From assembly GCA_904066235.2 (NCBI GenBank), contig CAJFCV020000002.1, positions 6,944,001-7,008,000 on the forward strand: a stretch of 64,000 bases of DNA. Reading direction: 5' to 3'. The stretch is from Bursaphelenchus xylophilus (taxonomy: Eukaryota; Nematoda; Chromadorea; Rhabditida; Aphelenchoididae). Both the position numbers and the translations under genes were made by a program. A model generated the notes under the pieces. The model was not told the DNA's origin. It saw only the letters and a program-made list of their open reading frames with translations, and did no database searches. Positions 35,501-46,361 of this stretch are shown piece by piece; the stretch's first letter is position 1; each line of letters starts with the position of its first letter.

Positions 35501-38500
35501 CCAGTGGATCCATACATAAAACGCATAAATTTAATGCTATTTTCATTCTGGTATCGGAGCGAGCTGTGCAACCACAGTCAAAAAATGTTATGCGCAAAAG
35601 TATTTACATCATGATAGTCACCATGGCGCCTGATACGAGAAGTCATAAGCACTAATCCAGTGGGAGGCACGGCTTATTTGGAAACAGGGTACTCAGTGTT
35701 TTATTAAACATTGCAGTTGCAAAGGTGCAGCCTCGCTTACCAAGGAACGTAATTGTTTTCCTGACCCTGCTGAGAAGTGGATTATACAGGGTGGGCCACT
35801 CGAAACGGGTAAGTTTTTTCTTTGGATTTCTCCGCGGAGACTCCGCCGATTTTCCCGAAATTTAGATTTTTGTGTAGCTGAGACCCGCCATTTTTAACCG
35901 GTTGAATTTGAAAAAAATATATTTTGAATTGACCTTTCTATGCCTTCCCAAAGTTTTGAAGAATTATTTTCGAGCTGAAACCGCTAAAACTTTGAAAATT
36001 TTTGGAATGATTTTGAATTGACTTTCTCGGACTTGGAAAATTTTTGGCTTTTTTTGGGGGAAATCGCGGAGTAAAAAATTGCTAGTGCTCGCCTTAAACT
36101 TGTTTAAAAGAAAGTTGAAAGCCACAAGAGGGTTGTTTGTATTACCATTAGGGCACGAACATTCAAAAAAAAAAGATTTCAAAAAGATTGCAGAAGTCCA
36201 CACAATTGGCAACGAGCCCCAGCTCCAAGTCATTGAAGCTTGGAGCCCAGCCCGATTAAAGATAGACGATGTTCACGATCTGCAATTTGAGCTGTTCACG
36301 ACTCTCATGACTCTCAAAGCTCCTACAAGTTTGTGCTGCGAGAGGAAATGGGCATTTCGGACTCAGATAGAAATATTAATAATCAGGTCGTTAAATAAAA
36401 TTGCTTTTACGACAATATTTTATGGTTATCTGAGGTAAAACTTAGAAAATTTCACCCAAAAACTCGAAAAAATGACCAAGTTTTCGAAATCATTCCAAAC
36501 ATTTTCCAAGTTTTAGCGGTTTCGGCCCGAAAATAATTCTTCGAAACTTTGGGAAGGCATAGAAAGGTCAATTCAAAATATATTTTTTTTCAAATTCAAC
36601 CGGTTAAAAATGGCGGGTCTCAGCTACACAAAAATCTAAATTTCGGGAAAATCGGCGGAGTCTCCGCGGAGAAATCCAAAGAAAAAAGTTACCCGTTTCG
36701 AGTGGCCCACCCTGTATTAAAGAATTTCAACTAATTGCCCGGAGGGCATGTAGTCAGTTCAATTTTTTATGCTACTTATAAGTGTAAGAGATGGCGGTTT
36801 TAGCAGTACCAAACATTAAAGAGTGTCGCAGAATTTGCTCATCTTCGTCGATGATTTTGATACCTATGCCAAAAAGTTCGAGAGAGAAGAGAAGGAAAGA
36901 AAAGAAAAGTGTCCCATTCCTGAGGCTACGGAACCCACCGATGAATTTCAGAATTGACTTTGAAAAATAAATTTTTATTTTCAGGGAAATTTGCGATTTT
37001 TTTGTGAAAAATTTCTGGTTTGCATGTTGAGCTTGCACAGTGCAAAGAGCCAAAATCGGCACTGTGCGTCCGTTTTTCGCCATTTTGCACAGTGCAAGAA
37101 TTTCGTCGCGTTTCGGAAATCGCAGAACAAAAATCGAAATTTCTTGTCGCAATTTTGGGGATGCGGCTTCGAAAAATGTTCGTAAAAAATGTGTTCGAAA
37201 CTTCAAATTAATTTTTTTAAATTTTTGCGACTTTCGAAAAAAAATTTCAAAAATTTTTATGCAAATTTCCCCAAATTTCCTCACTTCCCCACACCTCCCT
37301 TCCCCTCATACCTTCTCGACGCTCACTCGTTGATCGGTTGCTAAGCTTGCACCTCTTTTTTTGTCCCACTTCCACAGTAATCTGCGGGCCGTTGTAATGG
37401 AAAAAGAGAAAGACAAAAAGGGCCACGGAGTCGCGCAGGTCGGCGGGTTCTTGCAGCGCCTCAAGAAGAAGGCGCAGAACAAGTTCCGCGGAGGCGACGA
37501 TGGGAACGGCGGCGTGACAGCTGAGGAGAAATCCGTCAAGGTGAGTTCCAAGCCCAAAAACGTTGGTTTTATGGGGCTTGCGCAAAGTTTTTGAAATTTT
37601 CATGTTTTCGTGGTGGGACAAAAAAATGTTTTTTTTTTGAAACTTTGACTAAGCCTGGAAAATACTGAAAATCAGGAATTTCTAAGACATTTTCTGAGAC
37701 ATTTGTGACATTTCTCGCCGGAATCTTGCGTAAGCCACCGATTTTTTCGTCGCAAATTATTGAAAAGTTGCTGAATTTCAATTTTAACGAGTTTTTTTTT
37801 AGAAAAAGGATAATCAAAAGCAGACGCAGGCCCGTAGGAAGAAGAATACGGCTACGAATACTCCCAAGGAAAGCAAATCAGATGATACCGCATCCTCTAT
37901 GGTCATGAAGAAGAAAGACCGAGAACGCGACAAAGATAAAGAAAAAGAGAGCGGATTGGATGCCTCCAGAAGTGTCAAAAAGAAGAAGTGAGTTTGATTA
38001 CAATACTACGGCAGACGTATTTTGCGTTCAAACCACTTCTGAGGCTTTTGCAACCATTTTGCGCCCTTGAAACAGAATGCCAAAAAATGGCGGGAAATTC
38101 GAATTTTGAATTTCACACTATGCCTTTTTTAGTGGGAGATGGAGTGTTGCTATTTTACCTTTTTTTGAATTAATTCGATCCCTTTTGAGCCCTTGAAACA
38201 CAATGCCAAATTTGGGCGGGAAGTTTAAAATTTGAATTCTTTGGCATAATTAGTACGGTATCGAACTGAGACGGTTGTATTTTACTCCACGCTCATTTCC
38301 AAAGCGATTGGATCACCTTTTGAGCCTTGCAACAGAATGCCAGAATCTGTGGGAAAGCCGGAATTCAAAACTAAAGTTTCGATTTCAGCCATAAAAAGAA
38401 AGCACCGAACGCCAACGTCACCGTAATGAAGGTGGTTGAGACGGAAACCCAAATAAAGGAGGTCCCCGAGACCGTCACCGACAAATTCAACTTCATTCCG

Positions 38501-41500
38501 ACCATGTTAAACAAGGAGTTGAGCGGGATCCGAAAAGAATTCAACGACATCAAGGCCGAAGACAAGGCAAAGGTCCACATGGCCATGGCGTGTCAAGATC
38601 CCGCGAATGCGGACAAGAATCGCTACAAGGTGAGAGAAATCGCGGTGTTTTTGTGTTTAGAGCGCGCTTTGAAATTTGCATGTTTTCGTGGTGGGACTCA
38701 AAAAAATTTTTTTTGAAAGTCAAGCCTCTTGATGAAACTTTGGGGAAATTTGTAATACAATTTTCTGAAGTATTTGTCAAGATTTGGGCTCTTACTGTGC
38801 AGGAATTATTGAGTTTTCGGCGGAAAATCAAAAAAATAAAAAAAAATTTTGCGATTTTCAGCATGAAAAATTTGCATTCTACCCTAGCACAATCTTTCTA
38901 GAAAAAATTGCTTTTTTCTCACGTCAGGATAATTCGAAAAGGTATAGCTGAAAACAATTTTTTTTGACTCTCCTAATTTTCCATAGTCTCTCGTCGGGAA
39001 AATTGTTGAATTTCACGACTCTCCGCGAGAACTAGGCGCTCAAACTTTTAGTAATCAGTGGTTGGCCCATTGAGACTTGCTGTGCAAAATTTCAAGTCAT
39101 TTGAGGCACTTGGGATACTGTAATTTGCACTTTTTTTCAGAACATTCTCTGTCTGGACGCGTCGCGCGTCAGACTGTCGGATGGGGGCTACTATCACGCG
39201 AGTGCGGTGGATTCGCGTTTTATTCTGGCCCAGTCGCCCATGTTCAACACTACCGCGCAATTTTGGGATTTAGTTCAGAACGAAGGAGTCGAAATGGTCG
39301 GTTTTTATTGTATTAGTCATCAAGTTTGCGATTTGTTTGAAGAATTTGAATATTTTTTAAAATTTTTGCTTATTTCGTTTGGTTTTCAGATTGTGCAGTT
39401 GCATCCATGTGATGAAGGAAGAAAGTGCGCTAGATATTACCCAGGAAAAGTAGGCGAAACCAACGACTTTGGAGTGTTCAAGGTCGCGAATTGCAGAGTA
39501 AGTAGGCCACAAAAAAGGTACTCCGCGAACTGCGCCCAAGCTTGGGCACTAAAGCTAGGAAAAAACGCTTCGACCTAGCTGGCACTGAATTACTATAATA
39601 GCTCTATAGTTCTAAGGGTACCTACGAAGGCTGTGATGACTCATTTAGTTCCATACGGAGGCAATAAGTTTAGTTCCGGACATGTTTCATCGTATAAAGT
39701 GTAAAAATCACAGGCTGCGGCCGGTTTTGAAGGGTAAGATGGTACGTAAAAAAGAAGGTACCTCACTAGCTAAATCCACTGCCCGGGCATTGACAACGAT
39801 GAATTGAACGTGCACGCTAAATTTGGGCTAATACCGACCAGTTACCGTAAAGTTATAAGTTGTGGCCAAAATAAGGAACTTTTACCAGTTGGACCTATTA
39901 TTATCAACAATTCTTGGTTTTCAGATCGACGCCAGCCCTGTGGAGGAGCCGACCCTCCATTTCAGTCATCTCAAAGTTAGCGGCCCTAAGGGCGAGCAAA
40001 AAGTCAAGCATGTTTTCTGGTCCAATTTCCCTCCGGTGGGCTTCCCCGAGCCTTCGAACACGATGCCCTTCCTTTGGAAGCAAATCAAAGGCCACAGGAA
40101 AGTGTTGGTCCATTGCAGCTCGGGCGCAGGTCGCAGCGCCGTGCTGGTTTTTACTTGCCAAATTCTGGAAAGAATCCAGCATGGAGAAGAAGCGGATGCA
40201 CCCAGGATGTTGAGGAACCTCCGGGAGAAGCGACATTGCGCTATCCGCAATGAAATGGTGGGTTGGGAGCGGGCAAATCAGTTCGCGTTTATAAATCATA
40301 ACAGGTCCCCAATTTTTTACACTCGTTTTATTTTCAGCAGTACGTGTACGTGATGCGCATCATCCTCTTCTACTTTATGAAGTACAATGCTGTGGAGATG
40401 TCGCAGAATTTGCTCATCTTCGTCGATGATTTTGATACCTATGCCAAAAAGTTCGAGAGAGAAGAGAAGGAAAGAAAAGAAAAGTGTCCCATTCCTGAGG
40501 CTACGGAACCCACCGATGAATTTCAGAATTGACTTTGAAAAATAAATGTTTATCTTCAGGGAAATTTGCGATTTTTTTGTGAAAAAATTCTGGTTTGCAT
40601 GTTGAGCTTGCACAGTGCAAAGAGCCAAAATCGGCACTGTGCGTCCGTTTTTCGCCATTTTGCACAGTGCAAGAATTTCGTCGCGTTTCGGAAATCGCAG
40701 AACAAAAATCGAAATTTCTTGTCCAGTTTAGGCCATCGAAATGAGACCGTAATTCTTAAACCCAAAAATGTGCGAGACTTATAGGCCCTAATATACACAA
40801 AGCGTGAATGATAAACTTACAATTCCTCCAAAAAGAGATTACTGATCTCATCCAAATTCTCTCGGGCCTTGTTTACTAATTTATCATTTCCATCGTAATT
40901 TCTGGAAAGGATAACAAAAATAGTTACTTCAATTGGATCCTACTTGTTTGGTACTTTCAATTTCTCGAACAAAAGAACCATATTCTGTTCTTGTCTGGGC
41001 AACACAGACTTCATGTACTTGGAAGCAAAATCCATATGAATTGGATCCATAGCCAACCTTTCCAAAGATTCCATTGTGTCTGGATTATCTTCCATTTTAT
41101 CTGATATCACTTCAAGGTTCTTAACAAGATGTTCTTCCAATTTTTTACTGGTTCCAGGTGTTTCCTTTTTTGCCAAGCCTTGCCTTTGTTGTTTAAAAAG
41201 TGACACTAAAGTAATTAAAAAAAATTGTACAAATTTCAATTAAAATTATAAAACAGGAAAGGTAATTGAGACATACCTTTATTCAGTTTATTTTCTTTTG
41301 CTCGGTTCTTCAAAAAATCTATAGATTCTTTACTCAGCCTTTCATATATCTCTTGCCTAGCTTTTTCAATCTCATAATCATCCATTGCCTTTATTTTCTT
41401 CCAATTCTCCGCTTCAATATCATTGTAGTCTTCTTTCTGTTCAGGAATATTCGAATCAATGGCCTCTAAAACATACAAATTCTGCTAAAACACGGCTTAC

Positions 41501-41868
41501 CATCTTTAATCTCCCCGTTCAATCTTTCGTATTCCGTAAGGAAAATACTTTTTCCTGGGAACGGTTTCCGTGGTTCATCACCTCTGAAGTAAGCGCTAAG
41601 ATCAAGGACTGGAGGGAATCCATCTTCTTGTGATCCAATCTCAAACTCATATTTTTCACACTTTTCAGGGCACTCGAAGAAGCCGGGATACCTTTCCTAA
41701 GGACAAGTTGAAATACAGTAGTAATAAAACACTTACTTGGACGAAAGAAACGACATTCTGAAGTGGTTCCTGGATCTCTTCATGTAGATCAACGTTAACT
41801 CTTCCTCTGTTAGGTTCATCTAATTTCAGAGTGTTGAAAACTTTGGGCTTTCTTGTTTTACCTGGCAT
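32571..41868 (-). CDS. RPAP1: RNA polymerase II-associated protein 1 homologue (RPAP1), 541 aa
   Basis: RPAP1 helps assemble or import RNA polymerase II. Exons: 41737-41868, 41501-41696, 41277-41465, 40944-41205, 40821-40901, 35206-35322, 33671-33813, 33491-33632 and 32571-32934, all joining in phase. The RPAP1 N-terminal motif is seen near residues 135-160 (DYEIEKARQEIYERLSKESIDFLKNR cut to its core EIEKARQEIYERLS). The last exon (LLKRYGEFSLADDNFALMLL) matches the recalled C-terminal block of human RPAP1 ([20 protein letters not shown]). At 541 aa it is far shorter than the human 1393 aa; the middle is mostly missing. Intron 5 (35323-40820, 5.5 kb) contains a complete phosphatase gene on the other strand and a transposon-rich stretch; intron 6 contains nested elements. 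The start ATG is at 41866-41868. Confidence 0.82.
33160..33381. repeat. Right-end fragment of a CAGGGTG-type element
   Basis: Sequence ending CTCCACCCTGTA matches the right arm of the element at 33826-35183, including TGAGGATTCA(C/G)GGAAAA and GGCCAAAAACT. It is preceded by a MITE end (GGGTACTTCCCTTG near 33178-33191). The left arm was not found, so this is a truncated composite. Confidence 0.6.
33960..34326. mobile_element. MITE copy inside the outer element
   Basis: Shares with 44563-45011 the blocks AAATTTAAAGAAAATC, AAAGTTTCATGCCT and GTCGCACT-GGGG near the ends. Lies between the arms of the 33826-35183 element. Confidence 0.6.
34375..35034. mobile_element. Inner TA-flanked palindromic element (660 bp)
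   Basis: TA at 34373-34374 and 35035-35036; ends CAGGGTGTTCCTAGAATTAT and its complement. Inverted arms are roughly 190 bp each (34375-34565, 34845-35034) and nearly identical. No coding capacity. Confidence 0.85.
35787..36714. mobile_element. TA-flanked inverted-repeat element (928 bp) with unrelated core
   Basis: TA at 35785-35786 and 36715-36716; ends CAGGGTGGGCCACTCG and its complement; arms of 220-250 bp. The core 36060-36440 keeps an open frame on + (including EVHTIGNEPQLQVIEAWSP) and looks different from the arms, so it could be captured host sequence. Confidence 0.85.
36830..37145 (+). pseudogene. Duplicated last exon and 3' flank of the nested phosphatase
   Basis: About 315 bp are nearly identical to 40398-40722, covering the phosphatase's C-terminal codons (NLLIFVDDFDTYAKKFEREE onward), the stop, AATAAA and about 180 bp beyond, including a GCACAGTGC palindrome. 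It lies in direct orientation 0.25 kb upstream of the intact gene, so the gene is flanked by direct repeats. It is probably the remnant of a tandem duplicate whose body was lost. Confidence 0.85.
37397..40532 (+). CDS. Nested single-domain tyrosine phosphatase-like protein (453 aa)
   Basis: Entirely within the RPAP1 intron, opposite strand. Exons 37397-37540, 37803-37987, 38389-38629, 39141-39296, 39390-39497, 39925-40257 and 40338-40532 join in phase. Residues 1-120 are lysine-rich and low in complexity; the PTP domain follows, with NRYKNILCLD, the substrate-loop region YYHASAVDSR, FILAQSP and P-loop HCSSGAGRSA. The region of the WPD loop reads VFWSNFPPVGFP, with no aspartate, so normal acid catalysis is doubtful. 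The nematode germline PTP expansion has similar lysine-rich, single-domain members (family knowledge). The exon 4 donor, GTCGGT, is unusual but needed for frame. A 0.32-kb copy of its 3' end lies upstream at 36830. AATAAA is at about 40541. Confidence 0.85.
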
Positions 41869-42743
41869 AAATGTTTTTGAGAAAACAAAAAAATATTTTT
41901 TTTACCGGTTTACACGCCAATTTATTTTCTTCAAAAACTATTTTTGTGAGCTGCGCCCGAGTTTGTGAGAATGTTGGTTGCCATTTTATACACAGAAGGC
42001 AAAAATTCCGGTTTTTGGTGAAAGCAACCGGTGAAAAGAGAAATTAGTGCAGAATTTTATGTGTTTTCAGAAAAAAGGACTGTACCACTGCATCTTGGCA
42101 ACCGCATCTTGGCAACGCGGTTTACGCCAAAATTTGTGCCAACTGTTGCCCTAGCCTATCGGGTCAACTGTGACCTCGGGAAAGAAACACTACCGTATCT
42201 TTACAGAAAATCAGTCTAATTAACAGAACGTTTGCATAAAAGAGAACCGTCTTAGACAGAGGGCATACATATTCATTCTCTCAGGAGCTTGACGGGAACA
42301 TTTTTCAGACAGTTTTGGCGATTTTACATTTCTATGGTTTGACCGTGGAGAGTTTGATGTTTCATATCTTTTCTTTCTCTTGACCGATTTTTAATTTGAT
42401 CCGACCGGTTTGTAGAGATTAAAGTTACAAATATCTTAACCAAACTCTGATCTATTTGTCTCGCAGTGATGAGCCCCAGGGTACAAAAGAAAAAAAATGT
42501 ACCCAACTCCCTTCAATAGTGTTTTCAAGTCGGTAAAAAAGCTCTAAATTGATTATTACACTCTTTACATAAGTTGTCAGCTAAATTGGACTTATTTTTA
42601 CACGCACCATTCTCGATGTTCATCGTATAACATGGACTTGAATTCTTTTTTATTTTTCTTTTTGGCGTGCTAGGAGAACTTGGGAATGTCGTCGTTTTAA
42701 TGGTCGATGAAAGATTTTATATTTTTCGTTTCTTTATCTCTGA
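41869..42743. other. Divergent intergenic region between RPAP1 and WASH
   Basis: 875 bp, no open frame judged coding and no repeat seen. Presumed promoters of both genes. Confidence 0.45.
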
Positions 42744-44155
42744 ATGCACACTGTAAATCTTACTTGCTACAATACCCGGGAAACAGAAGTCTTATCAGCA
42801 CTGACTTCAGCGTTAGATTCTCTTTTTTCCACCTCAAGTCAGATATTCAATAAAGTGGAAGAACGGATCAACGAGTGTCAAACACGACTCAATGGCTATC
42901 AACGGAGGTTTCAGGCGATCACTGAAAACATCGAGACACTTCAGGAGGTAATTTTAGAGTAAAGTCTCATTCGATGTTTAGATGGAGAATCCCGTCATTA
43001 TTTATGTCTCCGAATTCCCAAGAACGCATATAACAGAACGGAAATTGGTCATCACCAAACCATCTCACACAAAATCACCTCTTATAACTGCTCCTTCGAG
43101 GATAACCTGTACCCCGGAACAGTTCCTGAAGACTCGGAAAGTCAATTCCGTGGGGAATATCTATAAATTCAATGAAGGTGGGTCAAAAATAAATGAATCA
43201 CGGATTTGCAGAGAATCACAAAGCAAATATGTTGTTCAATATGGAGATGATCAGGGTTGAGAACATATTATTACGAGCAAAAAATGTTTCAAACTCTGGA
43301 AGGGCATTAGAAAAAGTGGAAGATGACATTCTCCGTAGATCTTTGTTAGCAACAGAGCAAGAAGACGTTGCAGGAGACGATGAATTCGAATATAAGCAAC
43401 CGTCTGAGAGTCCGACAGAGTTTGATCTTCCAGACATCCTTCCAGGTACCTCGATCAGCATGAGACAATTATTTTTTAGGGATTGAGATTCAAAACATTT
43501 CGATGTTCGGAAATGATGAGTTCAGTGATGATGATGAGGACATGTTTGGTGCGAGCTCAACGCATAAAACCAGCTCCAATTCTCGAGAACCATCAGCGTT
43601 TGACTTAACAGAGTCCCCGCGCAAGATTGATATTGTTTTAGAGGAGAAAAAAGAAACTCCGGACCTTGCTACACATACCCAGCCAAAAGAAGTTGTTTCT
43701 CAACCCTCATTGTCTCCAGTCAGTCCTCCCCCTCCTCCTCCACCACCGCCACCTCCAACCCTCTTCGCCAATGTTTCTCCTCCTCCGATCGCTGGAAGAT
43801 CCAGTCTCATGGAAGCAATAAGAGCTGCCGGAGGAGCAGATAAAGCGAAATTGAAGAAGATAACGGCCGAAAAGGTGGTGGAAGAGAGTCCAAAACCGAG
43901 TGTATCTCAAGGGGATGACCTTATGGGTTCTCTTGCAAAAGCCTTGGAGAAAAGAAGGAAGGGTCAGTGTAACATTAGTCGGATTATATTCATCTTACAG
44001 GTATCTCTGGTAACACTAAGAAAAAGTTTGATGCGTTGGAAAAGAGGTCTAAGGGACCGGGTCCAAGCCTGTTCAGTTCGATGCGAGAGGTTATAAACAC
44101 CAAAGTTAACCATGATAATTCTTCTGGTTCGGAGGAAGAGGAAGATTGGAATTAA
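42744..44155 (+). CDS. WASHC1: WASH complex subunit 1 (WASH) homologue, 423 aa
   Basis: WASH activates Arp2/3 on endosomes. Exons 42744-42947, 42982-43177, 43212-43445, 43480-43962 and 44001-44155 join in phase. N-terminal coiled helical region; LPDILPGIEIQ in the middle matches the conserved WASH segment (YLPDLPGIA). An 11-proline run is at about residue 292, then a WH2 motif, RSSLMEAIRAAGGADKAKLK (compare human [20 protein letters not shown]), then LAKALEKRRKGISG (human RRKGISG), and a C-terminal acidic motif EEEEDWN with the expected tryptophan. All VCA parts are present, so the protein should be able to activate Arp2/3. AATAAA at 44183-44188 is the likely poly(A) signal. Probably first gene of a head-to-tail cluster with PIG-P, NOA1 and SNX14. 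Confidence 0.93.
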
Positions 44156-44562
44156 TATCACTTACAAATAATTAGTATTTCGAATAAATTGTGAAAGAAA
44201 ATATGTGTTAATACTGGTCAAATTAATCTGTCCGTGCAATTTCTTCAAACTTCTTCCGAGTCCCCCGTGTGTATAATAACTTTCGTGCAGGGGTGGTCAG
44301 TGGGCCGGGCTCAAAAATGGAAAATTACAAACGGGCCGGGCCCGTCACGGGCCGGGCCTGGGGTTTTTTCCGGCCCGGCCCGTCTAAATTACAATGCCAA
44401 ACCGTTGGCATTCATTGTTTTCGCGCCGGGAAAATTAATTGATGTTGTTATTGTTGCTGTTTCTAAAGTTCTAAAACGTTTACAAGTCTATAGTTCCATT
44501 ATAAAACCACAAAACTATCACATTGATCCTTTACTAGCTATATCAACGCCTTTTTTGCCTAA

Positions 44563-45011
44563 CAGGGGAAGTACCCCAAGTGCGACGCTCAGATTTTGAT
44601 GAAACTTGGCACAAATTTAGAATAATTTTTTCTAAAATATATGTGAGAATCCTAGCTCGCGCTTTGCAGAAATAACCGAGATTTTTAGATCGAAAGTGGG
44701 CGAAAATTTGACACTTTTTGGCGAATTTCGGCACGAAAAGTTTCATACCTATTTCTATCATAGAGGGTAATGTTTCCACAAAAAATCAATTTTTTCCTCA
44801 CGAAACTAGCAAAGTTATGGCCAAAAACCGTTTTTCTCTCTGACCGCTATCCGCGTTTTGTGTACTCTCTCGGCGGCAAAGATGGTTCAATATCTCGGCG
44901 GAGCTTGCAAAGCGCGAGCTAAAACTTTCAGGAATTGTCATATAGTTCATGCCCGATGTGTGTTCAAAATTTAAAGAAAATCGGAGCGTCGCACTTGGGG
45001 TACTTCCCGTG
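44563..45011. mobile_element. TAA-flanked MITE inserted in element A
   Basis: TAA at 44560-44562 and 45012-45014. Inverted ends CAGGGGAAGTACCCCAAGTG and CACTTGGGGTACTTCCCGTG. The undisturbed site is visible in element C (TTTTGCCTCAGTTTAGATC), so the insertion junctions are certain. Other copies lie near 16.3, 18.7, 34.0 and 61.2 kb. The three-base TAA duplication suits the PIF/Harbinger group (inference). Confidence 0.88.
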
Positions 45012-45158
45012 TAAGTTTAGATCCCAAGCTTGGGCGCAGTTCGCAGAACCCTCTATAAACGGGCCTGCACGGGCCGGGCCTGGAAAAAGACTAGACGGGC
45101 CGGGCCGGTGATTAGACGGGCCGGGCCGCGGGCCGAAAATCGGAAAAATAGGGTCCGC

Positions 45159-45655
45159 CAGGGGTGGTCAGCAGACCCTATTTTTCCGATTTTCGGCCGC
45201 GGCCGGCCTGTCTAATCACCGGCCCGGCCCGGCCCGTCTAGTCTTTTTCCATGCCCGGCCCGGCCCGTGACGGGCCTGGCCCGGCCCGGCCCGTGCAGGC
45301 CCGTCTATAGAGGGTTCTGCGAACTGCGCCAGGCTCGGGATCTAAACTGAGGCAAAAGGCGTTGATCTAGCTAGTAAAGGATCAATGTGATAGTTTTGTG
45401 GTTCTATAATGGAACTATAGACTTGTAAACGTGTTAGAACTTGAGAAACAGCAACTATAACAACATCAATTAATTTTCCCGGCGCGAAAACAATGAATGC
45501 CAACGGTTTGGCATTGTATTTTAGACGGGCCGGGCCGGGCCGGAAAAAACCCCAGGCCCGCGGCCCGTGACGGGCCCGGCCCGTTTGTCAATTTCCATTT
45601 TTGAGGCCGGCCGGCCCGTTTGGGCCGGGCCGGCCCGGCCCGCCGACCACCCCTG
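45159..45655 (-). mobile_element. hAT-like element B (497 bp), nested in element A
   Basis: Same family as A in reverse orientation, inserted near A's right end. Perfect 8-bp duplication GGGTCCGC (45151-45158 and 45656-45663). Uninterrupted. Confidence 0.92.
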
Positions 45656-45737
45656 GGGTCCGCTGACCACCCCTGCTTTCGTGACTGGGGGAGACAGTTG
45701 ATGCCTTGAGTCAAGTCTTTCTTTTCAAAACATTTGC

Positions 45738-46254
45738 CAGGGGTGGTCGGCGGGCCGGGCCGGCCCGGCCCAAACGGGCCGGCCGGCCTCGAAAATGGAA
45801 ATTGACAAACGGGCCGGGCCCGTCACGGGCCGGGCCGGGCCGGGCCGCGGGCCTGGGGTTTTTTCCGGCCCGGCCCGGCCCGTCTAAAATACAATGCCAA
45901 ACCGTTGGCATTCATTGTTTTCGCGCCGGGAAAATTAATTGATGTTGTTATAGTTGCTGTTTCTCAAGTTCTAACACGTTTACAAGTCTATAGTTCCATT
46001 ATAGAACCACAAAACTATCACATTGATCCTTTACTAGCTAGATCAACGCCTTTTTTGCCTCAGTTTAGATCCCGAGCCTGGGCGCAGTTCGCAGAACCCT
46101 CTATAGACGGGCCTGCACGGGCCGGGCCAGGCCCGTCACGGGCCGGGCCGGGCCGGGCCTGGAAAAAGACTAGACGGGCCGGGCCGGGCCGGTGATTAGA
46201 CGGGCCGGGCCGCGGGCCGAAAATCGGAAAAATAGGGTCCGCTGACCACCCCTG
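45738..46254 (+). mobile_element. hAT-like element C (517 bp)
   Basis: Same family and orientation as A, uninterrupted. Perfect 8-bp duplication ACATTTGC (45730-45737 and 46255-46262). Serves as the empty-site reference for the MITE in A. Confidence 0.92.
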
Positions 46255-46348
46255 ACATTTGCTATAGAAATTTATGCTTTGCAAAGCATCTTTGTCGTTT
46301 TTTCTCCTTTTTAAACCATTTCTATAATTTCTTAACGATTTGATATTA

Positions 46349-46358
46349 TTTTTTCAGG
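46349..46358 (+). promoter_or_regulatory. Candidate trans-splice acceptor before PIG-P
   Basis: A TTTTTTCAG acceptor lies three bases before the PIG-P ATG (46362), with no coding exon recognisable upstream. This fits a spliced-leader site, though an upstream non-coding exon is equally possible. Confidence 0.45.
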
Positions 46359-46361
46359 GTT

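Larger units (their letters stand above)
44288..45675 (+). mobile_element. hAT-like non-autonomous element A (hosting two later insertions)
   Basis: Ends CAGGGGTGGTCAG and its complement CTGACCACCCCTG. Flanked by a perfect 8-bp duplication CTTTCGTG (44280-44287 and 45676-45683). The body carries GC-rich runs of GGGCCGGGCC around an AT-rich core. It is interrupted by a MITE (44563-45011) and by element B (45159-45655); without them it is about 440 bp. No transposase. Confidence 0.92.

Noticed and set aside
45030..46284. Proline/arginine/glycine-rich open frames in the GC-rich stretch
   Set aside because: Produced by GGGCCGGGCC runs of the hAT-like elements in all frames.
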